The notes beneath the pieces are model-generated. The model ran no database searches and was not told the origin of the DNA. It saw only the letters and a list, made by a program, of their open reading frames with translations. Positions 19,719-29,012 of a stretch of DNA of 64,000 bases are shown here, in pieces. Each line of letters opens with the position of its first letter. Position 1 is the stretch's first letter. Source of the DNA: Rhodospirillaceae bacterium. GTDB lineage: Bacteria; Pseudomonadota; Alphaproteobacteria; SP197. A program made the translations under genes and the position numbers. The DNA lies in the NCBI GenBank assembly GCA_002722885.1, contig PBNE01000008.1:17880-81879 (forward strand). Direction: 5' to 3'.

Positions 19719-20239
19719 GCGCTGTCGCGCAGCCGCGCCTTCTTCTGCTTGGTCAGCTTGCGCAGGATCATACCGCGCTTGAGTGCGGAGAGATGGTCGA
19801 CAAACAGGATGCCGTCCAGATGGTCGATCTCGTGCTGCAGGCAGCGTGACAGGATATCGTCGGCGTGCAGGGTCTGCGCATCGCCGTTCTCATCGATGTA
19901 GCTGACATCGACCTCCGCCGGCCGTTCAACCTCAGCGAAGTGTTCGGGCAGCGACAGGCAACCTTCATCGAAGATCGCTATCTCCTCGGATGTGGCCGTG
20001 ATCACAGGGTTCACTAGCCGGATCGGCTGGGGTTCCTCGCCCTTGCGCGCGACGTCGACCACAACAACCCGCTTGGGCACACCAATCTGAATTGCCGAGA
20101 GCCCGACACCTGGTTCGTCGTACATGGTGTCCAGCATGTCATCCATCAAAGCGCGCACATCGTCATCGACCGTCTCGACCGGTTCGGAGACAACCTTCAG
20201 GCGCGGGTCAGGAGCCCAGATGATCTGCAGGATAGCCAT
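19715..20239 (-). CDS. def: Peptide deformylase
   Basis: A 174-residue metalloenzyme that removes the formyl group from nascent proteins. Motif 1 is GVGLSAIQIG (44-53), motif 2 is EGCLSLPE with metal ligand Cys94, and motif 3 is QHEIDH with His136, Glu137 and His140. The ATG at 20239 is chosen because the protein then begins MAILQIIWAPDPRL, the standard deformylase start. It leads the def-fmt-truA operon. Confidence 0.97.
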   Translation of the reverse strand: MAILQIIWAPDPRLKVVSEPVETVDDDVRALMDDMLDTMYDEPGVGLSAIQIGVPKRVVVVDVARKGEEPQPIRLVNPVITATSEEIAIFDEGCLSLPEHFAEVERPAEVDVSYIDENGDAQTLHADDILSRCLQHEIDHLDGILFVDHLSALKRGMILRKLTKQKKARLRDSA

Positions 20240-20365
20240 GGTTCGGTGGATCGTTTGATGAGATCGTTTCGTTGCTGTCGGGCCGCGCACTATAGTGGGC
20301 GGCGATGGCTTAGGTAAGGCCACGCTCGACCCCGATCAAGCCCCCAGCAGGAGCCCCGCGACCCC

Positions 20366-21520
20366 GTGGAGATCATCGACATCATCATTCTGGCGGCGAT
20401 CGCGGGCCTGGCGGTGCTTGTGATCTGGAATCTCCACCGTTCTCATGACGGCAAAGATGACGAACTGGCCCGTCAGGTCGCAGACATAGCAACCCAGATG
20501 GCGTCGAGTCAGGCCGTGCTGAACGACCGGCTGAGCCAGATCACACAAACCGGACAGGCGGGCCAGGATGCTCTGGCCCAGCGATTGGCCGAGCAGGAAA
20601 AGAAGCTCACCGAACAGCTTGGTCAGCGTCTCGACACGATCCAGCAGCGTGTCGGCACCTCTCTCCAAACATCGACACAACAGACACTCGAGACTATGGG
20701 CAAGCTCCAGGAGCGCCTTGCGGTGATCGACGAAGCCCAGCGCAACATCGCCTCGCTCGGCACCCAGATCGTCGGGTTGCAGGACATTCTCTCCAACAAG
20801 CAGAGCCGTGGCGCGTTCGGCGAGTTGCAGCTTTCTGACCTGGTGAGCACAATCCTACCGCCCAGCGCCTACAGCTTTCAGGCGACACTTTCGACCGGTG
20901 TGCGTGCCGACTGCCTGCTTGATCTGCCCAATCCTCCGGGTTCGATCGTCGTCGACGCAAAGTTCCCACTCGACGGCTACCGTCGGTTGCGCGACGCCGC
21001 CACACCCGATGAGACGATCAAGGCGCAACGTCAGTTCCGCGACGATGTGACCAAACATGTGAAGGACATGGCTGAGAAGTACATCATCACCGGCGAAACG
21101 GCGGAATCGGCAATCATGTTCCTGCCCAGTGAGGCCGTCTATGCGGAACTCCACGCGAACTTCGAGGCCGTGGTCGAGGAATCCTACCGCCGCAGAGTCT
21201 TCATCGTATCACCGACCACACTGATGGCGACGCTGAACACTATCCGCGCCGTGCTCAAGGACGCCCGGATGCGCGAGCAGGCCGGCCTGATCCAGCACGA
21301 GCTGACCCGCATGCTCGACGACGTACGCCGCCTGGGCGATCGCGTCGACAAGCTCGACAAACATTTCGGCCAGGCGACCAAGGATATCCGGGACATCCAG
21401 ATCTCGACCGACAAGATCGCCGGCAAGGCCGAGAAGATTACGGAGCTGGAGATGGATGATGAATCCGGTGATGCGGTTGTGGCCAAGCCTCACCTTGTGG
21501 AACAATCGGGCGGGGACTAG
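20366..21520 (+). CDS. rmuC: RmuC family DNA recombination protein
   Basis: The protein is 384 residues from GTG 20366. It has an N-terminal membrane helix (about 2-20), a long Gln-rich coiled coil (about 35-125), and the RmuC nuclease-like domain (about 140-350). The domain shows GAFGELQL, VVDAKFPLDGY and FLPSEAVYAEL. E. coli rmuC limits inversion between short inverted repeats; the enzymatic activity is not established. It is divergent from def, a common arrangement in alphaproteobacteria. Confidence 0.92.
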   Translation: MEIIDIIILAAIAGLAVLVIWNLHRSHDGKDDELARQVADIATQMASSQAVLNDRLSQITQTGQAGQDALAQRLAEQEKKLTEQLGQRLDTIQQRVGTSLQTSTQQTLETMGKLQERLAVIDEAQRNIASLGTQIVGLQDILSNKQSRGAFGELQLSDLVSTILPPSAYSFQATLSTGVRADCLLDLPNPPGSIVVDAKFPLDGYRRLRDAATPDETIKAQRQFRDDVTKHVKDMAEKYIITGETAESAIMFLPSEAVYAELHANFEAVVEESYRRRVFIVSPTTLMATLNTIRAVLKDARMREQAGLIQHELTRMLDDVRRLGDRVDKLDKHFGQATKDIRDIQISTDKIAGKAEKITELEMDDESGDAVVAKPHLVEQSGGD

Positions 21521-21546
21521 GGCTATGACCATCACGACGGGGAGTT

Positions 21547-22497
21547 GTGACCTTGGATAGCGCAGCCATCGGCGGATTTGCCGTCTTCGTTCTCGTTCTG
21601 GCGGTCATGGCGATCATTCTGGTCTTCATGGCCGTGGTCACCGTGCGCCAGGGTTTCGAGTACACGCTGGTCCGGTTCGGGCGGTACACCCGCACACTGA
21701 GCCCGGGACTTCATGTCATCGTGCCATTCATCGACCGGGTCGGTCAGAAGTTGAACATGATGGAAACGGTGCTGAACGTGCCCGAACAAGAGGTCATCAC
21801 CCGAGACAACGCGATGGTCTCGGTCGACGGTGTCCTGTTCTTTCAGGTGTTGGAGGCGGCCAAGGCCGCTTACGAGGTGACCGATCTGGAAGGCGCGATC
21901 ATCAACCTTTCGATGACCAACATACGAACCGTCATGGGCTCGATGGACCTTGATGACCTTTTGTCCAAACGTGACGACATCAACCACAAGCTTCTGACCG
22001 TGGTCGATGAGGCAACCTCGGTCTGGGGCGTGAAGGTCACACGCATCGAGATCCTGAAGATTCAGCCGCCGACCGATCTGGTGGCCTCGATGGCACGCCA
22101 GATGAAGGCCGAACGTGAGAAGCGCGCCAACATCCTGGAATCCGAAGGTGTGCGCCAGGCCGACATCCTGCGTTCGGAGGGCGAGAAACAATCCGCCATT
22201 CTCAAGGCCGAAGGCGAGCGGGAATCGGCCTTCCGCGACGCCGAAGCGCGCGAACGTCTGGCCGAGGCGGAAGCGTTCGCGACCAACGAGGTGAGCCAGG
22301 CCATCGCCGAAGGCAACATTCAGGCGATCAATTACTTCGTGGCCCAGCGCTACATCGACGCGCTGGGCGCCTATGCCCGAAGCCACGGCGAAAAGGTTCT
22401 GTTCCTGCCGCTCGAGGCCTCAACGGTGATCGGAAGTGTCGCCGGTGTCGCCGATCTGGCCGACAGCGCCCGCCAGCAACGCAACGTGGAGGGCTGA
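21547..22497 (+). CDS. SPFH/Band 7 family membrane protein (paralogue 1, QmcA-like)
   Basis: A 316-residue stomatin/prohibitin-type protein from GTG 21547. An N-terminal membrane helix (about 4-28) precedes the SPFH domain (about 30-190) and a charged coiled coil rich in EGE-QSAILKAEGERES repeats. These proteins form oligomeric rings on the membrane and often act with NfeD partners, here at 23566-24018. It shares long runs with the next gene (for example FGRYTRTL, MTNIRTVMGSM), so the two arose by tandem duplication. Confidence 0.9.
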   Translation: MTLDSAAIGGFAVFVLVLAVMAIILVFMAVVTVRQGFEYTLVRFGRYTRTLSPGLHVIVPFIDRVGQKLNMMETVLNVPEQEVITRDNAMVSVDGVLFFQVLEAAKAAYEVTDLEGAIINLSMTNIRTVMGSMDLDDLLSKRDDINHKLLTVVDEATSVWGVKVTRIEILKIQPPTDLVASMARQMKAEREKRANILESEGVRQADILRSEGEKQSAILKAEGERESAFRDAEARERLAEAEAFATNEVSQAIAEGNIQAINYFVAQRYIDALGAYARSHGEKVLFLPLEASTVIGSVAGVADLADSARQQRNVEG

Positions 22498-22500
22498 GCC

Positions 22501-23550
22501 ATGCCATTTGTTGTCGCAGCCTTTGCACTCTTCGCGATCATCCTTGTCTTCAAGGCGATCAAGATCGTCCCGCAGGGCAACGCCTACACGGTCGAACGGT
22601 TCGGGCGGTACACCCGCACCCTGATGCCGGGACTGACCGTGATCTTGCCGTTCATCGATCGTATCGGCGCCCGCATCAATGTGATGGAAAACGTGCTGGA
22701 GGTCCCAGAACAGGACGTCATCACCTACGACAACGCCATGGTGGCTGTGGACGGTGTGGTGTTCTTCCAGGTCATGGAGCCGGCCAGTGCTGCCTATGAG
22801 GTCAACGACCTGCAACGGGCCATCGTCAACCTCGCCATGACCAACATCCGAACCGTGATGGGGTCGATGGCGCTCGATGAGTTGCTGAGCCAGCGTGACC
22901 GGATCAACCAGACGATTCTGGGTGTGGTCGATGAGGCGACGTCGACCTGGGGCGTGAAGGTTACCCGTGTCGAGATCAAGAACATCGAGCCACCGCGCGA
23001 TCTAGTTGACGCCATGGGTCGCCAGATGAAGGCCGAACGCGACAAGCGCGCGACCATCCTGGATGCCGAGGGCGACAAGCAGTCGGCCATTCTGCGCGCC
23101 GAAGGCCACAAGCAGTCGGCCATTCTGGAAGCCGAAGGCCGTCGCGAGGCGGCCTACCGGGAGGCCGAGGCCCGCGAACGTGGGGCCCAGGCCGAGGGCA
23201 AGGCGACCCGCGATGTCTCCGGCGCCATCGAGCGCGGCGACCTGCAGGCGATCAACTACTTCGTCGCCCAGAAGTATGTCGATGCGCTCAAGGCCCTGGC
23301 CGATGCACCGAACCAGAAGATCCTGTTTGTGCCGCAGGAGGCGGCCGGGACCATCGGCGCTCTGGGCAGCGTGACGGAGATTGTGCGCGAGGCGTTCGGG
23401 GGCGGAGGCGGAGGTTCTTCAGGACGTACCATCCCGTCGGCCCAGGCCAGCACCGCGTCACGCAACAGCCCGCGGACCCGGTCGTCGGTCCCGTCGTCCG
23501 AACATCCCATGACGCTGCGCCCCGAGCCCGACAGCCCCTGGGATCCCTGA
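22501..23550 (+). CDS. SPFH/Band 7 family membrane protein (paralogue 2, QmcA-like)
   Basis: A 349-residue paralogue of the preceding gene, 3 bases downstream. It has the same layout: one N-terminal helix, SPFH domain, and coiled coil with repeated AEG-KQSAIL units. It differs by a C-terminal tail of about 55 residues containing a Gly-rich run and many Ser, Pro and Arg, probably disordered. Two different SPFH subunits could build a hetero-oligomer; that is inference. Confidence 0.9.
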   Translation: MPFVVAAFALFAIILVFKAIKIVPQGNAYTVERFGRYTRTLMPGLTVILPFIDRIGARINVMENVLEVPEQDVITYDNAMVAVDGVVFFQVMEPASAAYEVNDLQRAIVNLAMTNIRTVMGSMALDELLSQRDRINQTILGVVDEATSTWGVKVTRVEIKNIEPPRDLVDAMGRQMKAERDKRATILDAEGDKQSAILRAEGHKQSAILEAEGRREAAYREAEARERGAQAEGKATRDVSGAIERGDLQAINYFVAQKYVDALKALADAPNQKILFVPQEAAGTIGALGSVTEIVREAFGGGGGGSSGRTIPSAQASTASRNSPRTRSSVPSSEHPMTLRPEPDSPWDP

Positions 23551-23565
23551 GAGTAGGAAGAAATC

Positions 23566-24018
23566 ATGTTCGACACGCTTCTCTACTGGCACTGGTGGGT
23601 CATCGCCATCGTGCTGATCATCTTGGAGCTGACGATCTCGGGCGCGTTCTTCTTCCTGTGGCTGGCGGCCGCGGCGGTTGTCGTGGGTCTGCTCGCCATG
23701 ATCCCGGGCGTGAACTGGGAAGTGCAGCTTTTCGTTTATGCGGCACTCGCCATCGTTTCGGTCTTCGGGTGGCGCAAGTTCAAGACCAAGGCGCAGGAAA
23801 GCGAACATCCCACGCTCAACAAGCGCGGCCACCAGTACATCGACCGCCAGTTCACCCTGAGCCAGCCGATCGTCAACGGCACCGGTAAGCTGATCGTGGC
23901 AGACACGACGTGGAAAATAACGGGCCCCGACCTGCCGGAAGGAACGCAGGTCACCGTGACAGAGGTCGCCGGAACGGCCCTTGTGGTACAAAAGGCCGAC
24001 GACGCGGCCACATCCTGA
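23566..24018 (+). CDS. NfeD family membrane protein
   Basis: A 150-residue protein with two or three N-terminal membrane helices (WHWWVIAIVLIILELTISG and the two following hydrophobic stretches). A C-terminal OB-fold domain (about 85-145) carries IDRQFTLSQPIVNGTGKL and KITGPDLPEGTQVTV. Short NfeD proteins are standard partners of SPFH proteins, and this gene closes the SPFH-SPFH-NfeD operon. Confidence 0.9.
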   Translation: MFDTLLYWHWWVIAIVLIILELTISGAFFFLWLAAAAVVVGLLAMIPGVNWEVQLFVYAALAIVSVFGWRKFKTKAQESEHPTLNKRGHQYIDRQFTLSQPIVNGTGKLIVADTTWKITGPDLPEGTQVTVTEVAGTALVVQKADDAATS

Positions 24019-24387
24019 TCAGCAGAGCTCGATGGCCTTGCAGTAGTTCTGCATGGCGTTCTTGATCGTCGTTTCAAGGTCCGTGATGCGGGCTTCATAA
24101 GCCGACTGGAGACACGACATCGTATCGCCGCAGTCGTCTCGTTTGCTCAGAAAGGCCTGCGCTGCATCGGTCTGGTCACTGCCCGCGCCCATCATCATCG
24201 GAAGCTCTTCAACGACGCTTTAGAGCGTCGCCATCTTCATATCGAGATTGGAGAGCGTGTGACTGTCAGAGATCGCGTGCTCGGTCGGCGTCGTGGCTTT
24301 GGTGCAATCGAAGCTCTGGGCCCTAGCTCCTCCGGAGAAGGTCATCAGGACACCAAGAAGACCAACCATTCCGCCTGTGCGATTCAT
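24019..24387 (-). pseudogene. LprI/DUF1311-like secreted protein with an in-frame TAA
   Basis: Reading from ATG 24387 gives a signal peptide (MNRTGGMVGLLGVLMTFSGG, then ARAQ) and SFDCTKATTPTEHAISDS. After ATL at codon 55, the frame meets TAA at 24220-24222. The same frame then stays open for 66 codons to the TGA at 24019, with the family-like SKRDDCGDTMSCLQSAYEAR. Both halves resemble the lysozyme-inhibitor LprI/DUF1311 domain (FDC...LSxLD...RxxCG...CLxxAY). One expected Cys in the first half is Ser. A single substitution or a base-call error explains the break. It lies 20 bases downstream of recR. Confidence 0.75.
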
Positions 24388-24407
24388 CTCTACCATCCCT
24401 GTTGTGA

Positions 24408-24998
24408 TCAGATGTCCCGGCGCGCCTTCAGGGCGGCACCCAATGTGCCTTCGTCGAGAAAGTCGAGCTCGCCGCCGACCGGCACACCCAGGGCCAAGCG
24501 TGACATACGCACCCCGCTGCCTTCCAGCCTGTCGGTCACGTAGTGCGCAGTGGTCTGCCCATCGACCGTGGCGTTGGTTGCCAGGATGATCTCGTCCACA
24601 CCCTGCCCGGCGCGCGCAACAAGATCGGCGATACGCAGGTCTTCCGGGCCGACCCCGTCGAGTGCCGAGAGCGTGCCGCCGAGAACGTGATAAATGCCAC
24701 CGAAGACCCCTGCCCGCTCAAGCGCCCAGAGATCGCCGACCTCTTCGACAACGCAGATCACGCTGCGGTCCCGGCGCGGATCCGTACAGACGGTGCAGGG
24801 CTGTGCGGTATCGAGGTTGCCGCAGTCAGGGCAGGCTTTCACGGCATCCGTCGTCTGCTCCAGCGCTGTCGCCAGCGGGCTCAGAAGCGTGTCCTTGTTT
24901 TTCAGGAGATGCAGAACCGCACGGCGCGCCGATCGCGGACCCAGCCCCGGCAGGCGGGCCAGCAGCGCCACAAGTCTCTCAATCTCCGGACCACCCAT
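24408..24998 (-). CDS. recR: Recombination mediator protein RecR
   Basis: A 196-residue protein that helps RecFO load RecA at gaps. The N-terminal helix-hairpin-helix region ([19 protein letters not shown]), the C4 zinc finger ([16 protein letters not shown]) and the Toprim segment ([14 protein letters not shown]) are in order. It ends the dnaX-ybaB-recR operon, 3 bases after ybaB. Confidence 0.97.
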   Translation of the reverse strand: MGGPEIERLVALLARLPGLGPRSARRAVLHLLKNKDTLLSPLATALEQTTDAVKACPDCGNLDTAQPCTVCTDPRRDRSVICVVEEVGDLWALERAGVFGGIYHVLGGTLSALDGVGPEDLRIADLVARAGQGVDEIILATNATVDGQTTAHYVTDRLEGSGVRMSRLALGVPVGGELDFLDEGTLGAALKARRDI

Positions 24999-25001
24999 GG
25001 A

Positions 25002-25322
25002 TCAGAAGGGAAGGTTCAGGCCCGGCGGCAGGTTGAGACCGCCTGTGACCTCGCTCATCTTCTCCTTCACATGCACCTCGACACGCGTTCGGGCATCGTT
25101 GACCGCCGCAACGATCAGGTCTTCCAGCACTTCGGTGTCATCGCGTGTCACCAGGGACGGGTCGATCGAAAGGCTGCGTAGTTCGTGCTTGCCTGTCATC
25201 ACGGCCTTCACCATACCGGCGCCGGAACTGCCTTCGATCTCGGCAGCCGCCAGGTCTTCCTGCACCTGGGCCATCTTGCCCTGCAGCTCCTGGGCCTGCT
25301 TCATCATCTTCGCGAGGTTCAT
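25002..25322 (-). CDS. ybaB: YbaB/EbfC family nucleoid-associated protein
   Basis: A 106-residue DNA-binding protein. MNLAKMMKQAQELQGKMAQV is the typical N-terminal helix, and the Gly/Pro/Leu-rich tail is also usual. It overlaps the dnaX stop by 4 bases (ATGA) and sits in the classical dnaX-ybaB-recR order. Confidence 0.95.
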   Translation of the reverse strand: MNLAKMMKQAQELQGKMAQVQEDLAAAEIEGSSGAGMVKAVMTGKHELRSLSIDPSLVTRDDTEVLEDLIVAAVNDARTRVEVHVKEKMSEVTGGLNLPPGLNLPF

Positions 25323-27031
25323 GAACCTGTACTCTCCGTCTTGATGTCTTCGGGATCGTGGACCGCCACGACCTCGGCGCCGGGAAAGGCGTCCAGAATG
25401 CCTGCAACCCCGGGGTCGGCTTCGGCGTCCTTGATGCGCGCCACGCGCCACGCCTCTTCCTGTTCGACAATCGTGTCAGCGCCGGGCTGGGACGAAATTG
25501 CCACCATCCACCGGGCGCCGGTGATGGTTTCCAGGGTTCGCGCGAGATCACGTGACAGTTCGGGCGGCGCCAAGTCATCGGGCCGGAACTCAATCTTGCC
25601 GGGTTCGTAGGCCACGAGATGAACATTGCCGCGCAGCATCGCCCGCAGACGCGCCTCACGTTGGGTTTCGAGCAGAACCAGAAGATCTCCGAACGTGGCC
25701 GGCATCGACGCCTGATCACCTTCAGCGGGTGCAGGCGCCGGGGTCGGTGGTGGTGCCACCGGTTCCGGTTCAGGGAGCGAAACGGCCTCGGAAGCCGACG
25801 ACGAAGGCACAGACGGCGCGGCGGCGGGAGCCGCGGCAGAACCGGCCGCGTTGAGCAACGTTCCACCGTTCAGAACCGTCTTCAGCGCCTCCTCGGGCGT
25901 CGGAAGGTCGGCGCTGTGAGCAACACGCACAAGGGTCATCTCGACGGCCTGCAGGCTATTCGGCGCCGTGCGGGCCTCGTTAATACCCTTGAGCAGAATC
26001 TGCCAGGCGCGCGTCAGATGCGGAACGGTGAGCTTCTGCGCCATCGCGCTGCCGCGCTCACGTTCAAACTCCGGCGCAGCGTAGCTCGCCGCTTCCGGCG
26101 CGGCCTTGTACCGGGTCAGCCAATGGGTGAATTCGAGCAGATCTTCCAGCACCACGACGGGATCAACGCCGGCCGCATACTGTCCGTCCAGATTGGCCAG
26201 CGCCTTGGCGATGTCGCCGCCCATCACGGCCTCGTAGAGGTCAAACACCAGTCCACGGTCCGCCAGCCCCAACATGTCGCGAACATCGTCTTCGGCTACC
26301 TTGCCCTGGCCCTGAGCGATCGCCTGATCGAGGATCGAGAGCCCGTCGCGAGCCGAACCGTCCGCCGCGCGGGCGATCAGCGCCAAGGCGTCATCGGAAG
26401 CTTCCGCACCTTCCTTGCCAACCAGTTCAGCGAAGTAGGTCTGCAACTCTCCAGCGTCGATCCGCCTGAGATCGAAGCGCTGGCAGCGGGACAGGATCGT
26501 AGCCGGAATCTTGCGCAACTCGGTTGTCGCGAAAACGAACTTCAGGTGTTCAGGTGGCTCCTCCAGGGTCTTCAGCAACGCATTGAACGCTGCGTTGGAG
26601 AGCATGTGGACCTCGTCCATGACGTAAATCTTGTAGCGGCCCATCACCGGCCGGTAGCGCGCCGCTTCGAGCAATTCGCGCATGTTGTCGATTCCGGTGT
26701 GGCTCGCCGCATCAATCTCCAGAACATCGACATGGCGGTCTTCGGCTATCGCGACGCATTGCTCGCAGACCCCACACGGCTCTGCGGTCACACCGCCGGA
26801 ACCGTCAGGTCCGACGCAATTGAGGATACGGGCCAGTATGCGGGCCGTGGTCGTCTTGCCGACACCGCGCACACCGGTGAGCAGAAAGGCCTGGGCAATC
26901 CGGCCCGAGGCCACAGCGTTACGCAGGGTCCGCACCAAGGCGTCCTGACCGCGCAGGCCGTCCAGACTGGTCGGCCGGTACTTGCGTGCCAGTACGCGGT
27001 AGTCGGTGGCGGTGTCGTCCTGCTCTGCCAT
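25319..27031 (-). CDS. dnaX: DNA polymerase III subunit tau/gamma
   Basis: A 570-residue clamp-loader ATPase. Domain I has Walker A GVRGVGKTTTAR, a Cys zinc knuckle (CVGPDG...CGVCEQC), Walker B VMDEVHML and the SRC motif LSRCQRFDL. Domain III ends near 360, followed by a Pro/Ala/Ser-rich linker (about 395-445) and a C-terminal domain. The linker lacks an evident A-tract slippery site, so no gamma-form frameshift is proposed. The ffs RNA gene lies upstream on the same strand. Confidence 0.96.
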   Translation of the reverse strand: MAEQDDTATDYRVLARKYRPTSLDGLRGQDALVRTLRNAVASGRIAQAFLLTGVRGVGKTTTARILARILNCVGPDGSGGVTAEPCGVCEQCVAIAEDRHVDVLEIDAASHTGIDNMRELLEAARYRPVMGRYKIYVMDEVHMLSNAAFNALLKTLEEPPEHLKFVFATTELRKIPATILSRCQRFDLRRIDAGELQTYFAELVGKEGAEASDDALALIARAADGSARDGLSILDQAIAQGQGKVAEDDVRDMLGLADRGLVFDLYEAVMGGDIAKALANLDGQYAAGVDPVVVLEDLLEFTHWLTRYKAAPEAASYAAPEFERERGSAMAQKLTVPHLTRAWQILLKGINEARTAPNSLQAVEMTLVRVAHSADLPTPEEALKTVLNGGTLLNAAGSAAAPAAAPSVPSSSASEAVSLPEPEPVAPPPTPAPAPAEGDQASMPATFGDLLVLLETQREARLRAMLRGNVHLVAYEPGKIEFRPDDLAPPELSRDLARTLETITGARWMVAISSQPGADTIVEQEEAWRVARIKDAEADPGVAGILDAFPGAEVVAVHDPEDIKTESTGS

Positions 27032-27104
27032 GGCTCCAATGACATATGGGCTCTGCGCCCCGCCCGGAGCGGCGCCGGAATGCCGGGAAACCGGCGGGCG
27101 GCAT

Positions 27105-27197
27105 GGAAGACCGGCTCGACCCGAGTGAATCCCGCTACGGCTGCTTCCTTCCGGACCTGACCGGGTTCACGAGCCAGCCCGTCCGGGCCAGCCTTCC
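27105..27197 (-). ncRNA. ffs: Signal recognition particle RNA, small bacterial type (4.5S)
   Basis: On the minus strand this contains GTCAGGTCCGGAAGGAAGCA and the following GCC, the conserved SRP domain IV with its GGAA tetraloop region. The ends pair: GGAAGGCTGGC at 27197-27187 with GCCGGTCTTCC at 27115-27105. This gives about 93 nucleotides, near the size of known small SRP RNAs. It binds Ffh for membrane protein targeting. A hairpin GCCGG-TTTC-CCGGC follows at about 27082-27095. Position upstream of dnaX is usual in alphaproteobacteria. Ends are approximate. Confidence 0.92.
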
Positions 27198-27204
27198 ACC
27201 GCTG

Positions 27205-27234
27205 ACAATATCGACCGCGCAAGGTGCGGCGCAA
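27205..27234 (-). promoter_or_regulatory. Likely promoter of ffs
   Basis: On the minus strand, TTGCGC (27234-27229) and TATTGT (27210-27205) are 18 bases apart. The -10 hexamer ends 7 bases before the predicted RNA 5' end at 27197, which agrees with the end deduced independently from base pairing. Confidence 0.55.
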
Positions 27235-27308
27235 GACCCGAGGGTCGATTCAGCATCACGAGTCGCAGCGAATTGCACGGTTTGGGGCGGCGTGCCAACG
27301 TGATCACC

Positions 27309-28208
27309 ATGACCGACCTCACCCACTACAGCGGCCAGGCCATCGAACGGGCCGGAGGACGGCGCAAGGACAGCGACTGGATCACTCAACAGCTTGCTTC
27401 GCCCGGCGCCCGCCTGGTGCCGATCTGGCGTGGTCTCAGCCTGCTGAATGGTGAAAGCGCGGCGCATATCCCGGCCGCAGATGCCTGGCATCTGCTGGAA
27501 GGCGCACCGGCCGAACCGGTCTTTCTGGGAATTGATGAGGTCGGTGCTCTGTTCGCCCTCGATCTCTCACATCTCGACGAGGATGACGCAGCCCGTCTTG
27601 CCCCCGGTGCAGCGTTTCAGGAGCTCTATGGCGTTGCGACCCAACTCGTACGGCGGGAGGCCTCCCTGCTCTCACACGCCGCCTGGATGATCCACTGGAC
27701 CCGGCGGCATCGCTTCTGCGGCGCCTGTGGCTACCCCACCATGGGCCACGAGGCCGGCCATGTTCGCGCCTGCACCAACGCCGATTGCGGCATCTTGCAC
27801 TTTCCACGCACCGATCCGGCGGTGATTGTGGTGGTAGAACACGACAATCATTGCCTTCTGGCCCACCAGAAGGGCTGGCCGGGACGCCTGCATTCGTGCG
27901 TCGCCGGCTTTGTTGAACCGGGCGAATCGGCTGAGGAGGCCGTGGTGCGCGAGGTGAAAGAGGAATCGGGCATCACGGTCCACTCCGTCCGCTCCTTCGG
28001 GTCGCAGCCCTGGCCCTATCCCTGCTCCCTGATGCTCGGTTTCTATGCGGAGGCCGACGACGGCATGATCACTTTGGACGATGACGAACTGGCTGAAGCC
28101 CGCTGGTTCAGCCGTGATCAGCTGCGCGATCCCGATCTCGACATCGAGCTGCCGCGGCACGATTCCATCGCGCGACGCCTGATCGACGAATGGGTCGCCA
28201 GAGGTTAG
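27309..28208 (+). CDS. nudC: NAD+ diphosphatase / RNA deNADding hydrolase NudC
   Basis: The protein is 299 residues from ATG 27309; an in-frame GTG at 27300 is an alternative. A zinc ribbon (Cys137, Cys140, Cys155, Cys160) precedes the Nudix domain. The Nudix box GX5EX7REUXEEXGU spans residues 200-222. The SQPWPYP array (232-238) downstream of the box marks NADH pyrophosphatases rather than other Nudix enzymes. It cleaves NAD(H) to NMN(H) and AMP, and related enzymes remove NAD caps from RNA. It runs divergently from ffs/dnaX. Confidence 0.93.
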   Translation: MTDLTHYSGQAIERAGGRRKDSDWITQQLASPGARLVPIWRGLSLLNGESAAHIPAADAWHLLEGAPAEPVFLGIDEVGALFALDLSHLDEDDAARLAPGAAFQELYGVATQLVRREASLLSHAAWMIHWTRRHRFCGACGYPTMGHEAGHVRACTNADCGILHFPRTDPAVIVVVEHDNHCLLAHQKGWPGRLHSCVAGFVEPGESAEEAVVREVKEESGITVHSVRSFGSQPWPYPCSLMLGFYAEADDGMITLDDDELAEARWFSRDQLRDPDLDIELPRHDSIARRLIDEWVARG

Positions 28209-28241
28209 GTTCCGGCAACGAGCAACCTACGGAGCAGCGCC

Positions 28242-29012
28242 ATGAGCCGCCTGGAGATTCATCAGATTCCGGTCCTTTCGGACAACTATGTCTACCTGGC
28301 GCACTGCCCCGAAACCGGTGACACGGCCGTGGTCGACCCTGCGGTCACAGGCCCCGTAATGGACACAGCCAAGGTCAAGGGATGGACCATCACCCATATT
28401 CTCAACACCCATCATCATGACGACCACACCGGCGGCAACCTGGAAATCAAACAGGCCACCGGCTGCACGATTGTCGGCCCTAAGGCCGACCAGGACCGCA
28501 TTCCGGGAATCGACGTCGAGGTCGATGAAGGCGACAGCTACACGCTGGGCAATGCCGAAGCGAAGGTGTTCTTCGTGCCGGGCCATACCCGCGGCCACAT
28601 CGCGTTCTGGTTCGCGGATTCCGATGCGCTCTTCTGTGGCGACACCATGTTCGCGATGGGCTGCGGACGCCTCTTTGAAGGCACACCGGCCCAGATGTGG
28701 ACCTCGTTGCAGAAGTTCATGAACCTGCCCGGCGAAACCCGCGTCTATTGCGCCCATGAGTACACCCAGGCCAACGGCCGGTTCGCCCTCTCGGTCGAGC
28801 CTGACAACGAAGAGCTGGTCCGCCGGATGGCGGAGGTCGACGACAAGCGCGCCAACGACATCCCGACCGTGCCCTCGACCGTGGCCGATGAACTCGCCAC
28901 CAATCCCTTCCTTCGCCCCGAAAGCCCCTTGCTCCAGAAGACGGTGGGCATGACGGGCGCCGATCCGGTGGCCGTGTTCGCCGAAACGCGGGCGCGCAAG
29001 GACAACTTCTAG
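28242..29012 (+). CDS. gloB: Hydroxyacylglutathione hydrolase (glyoxalase II)
   Basis: A 256-residue metallo-beta-lactamase-fold thioesterase that hydrolyses S-lactoylglutathione. The binuclear metal site shows in NTHHHDDHTGGN, the single His of VPGHTRGHIAFW, the Asp of FCGDTMFAMGCGRLFEG, and the C-terminal YCAHEYTQAN. The C-terminal glutathione-binding helices end LRPESPLL with the rest of the normal tail (KDNF). Length fits the family. No gloA is seen in the window. Confidence 0.95.
   Translation: MSRLEIHQIPVLSDNYVYLAHCPETGDTAVVDPAVTGPVMDTAKVKGWTITHILNTHHHDDHTGGNLEIKQATGCTIVGPKADQDRIPGIDVEVDEGDSYTLGNAEAKVFFVPGHTRGHIAFWFADSDALFCGDTMFAMGCGRLFEGTPAQMWTSLQKFMNLPGETRVYCAHEYTQANGRFALSVEPDNEELVRRMAEVDDKRANDIPTVPSTVADELATNPFLRPESPLLQKTVGMTGADPVAVFAETRARKDNF

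Noticed and set aside
25319-27031. Programmed frameshift in dnaX producing gamma
   Set aside because: No A-rich slippery heptamer with a following hairpin was evident near the domain III boundary.
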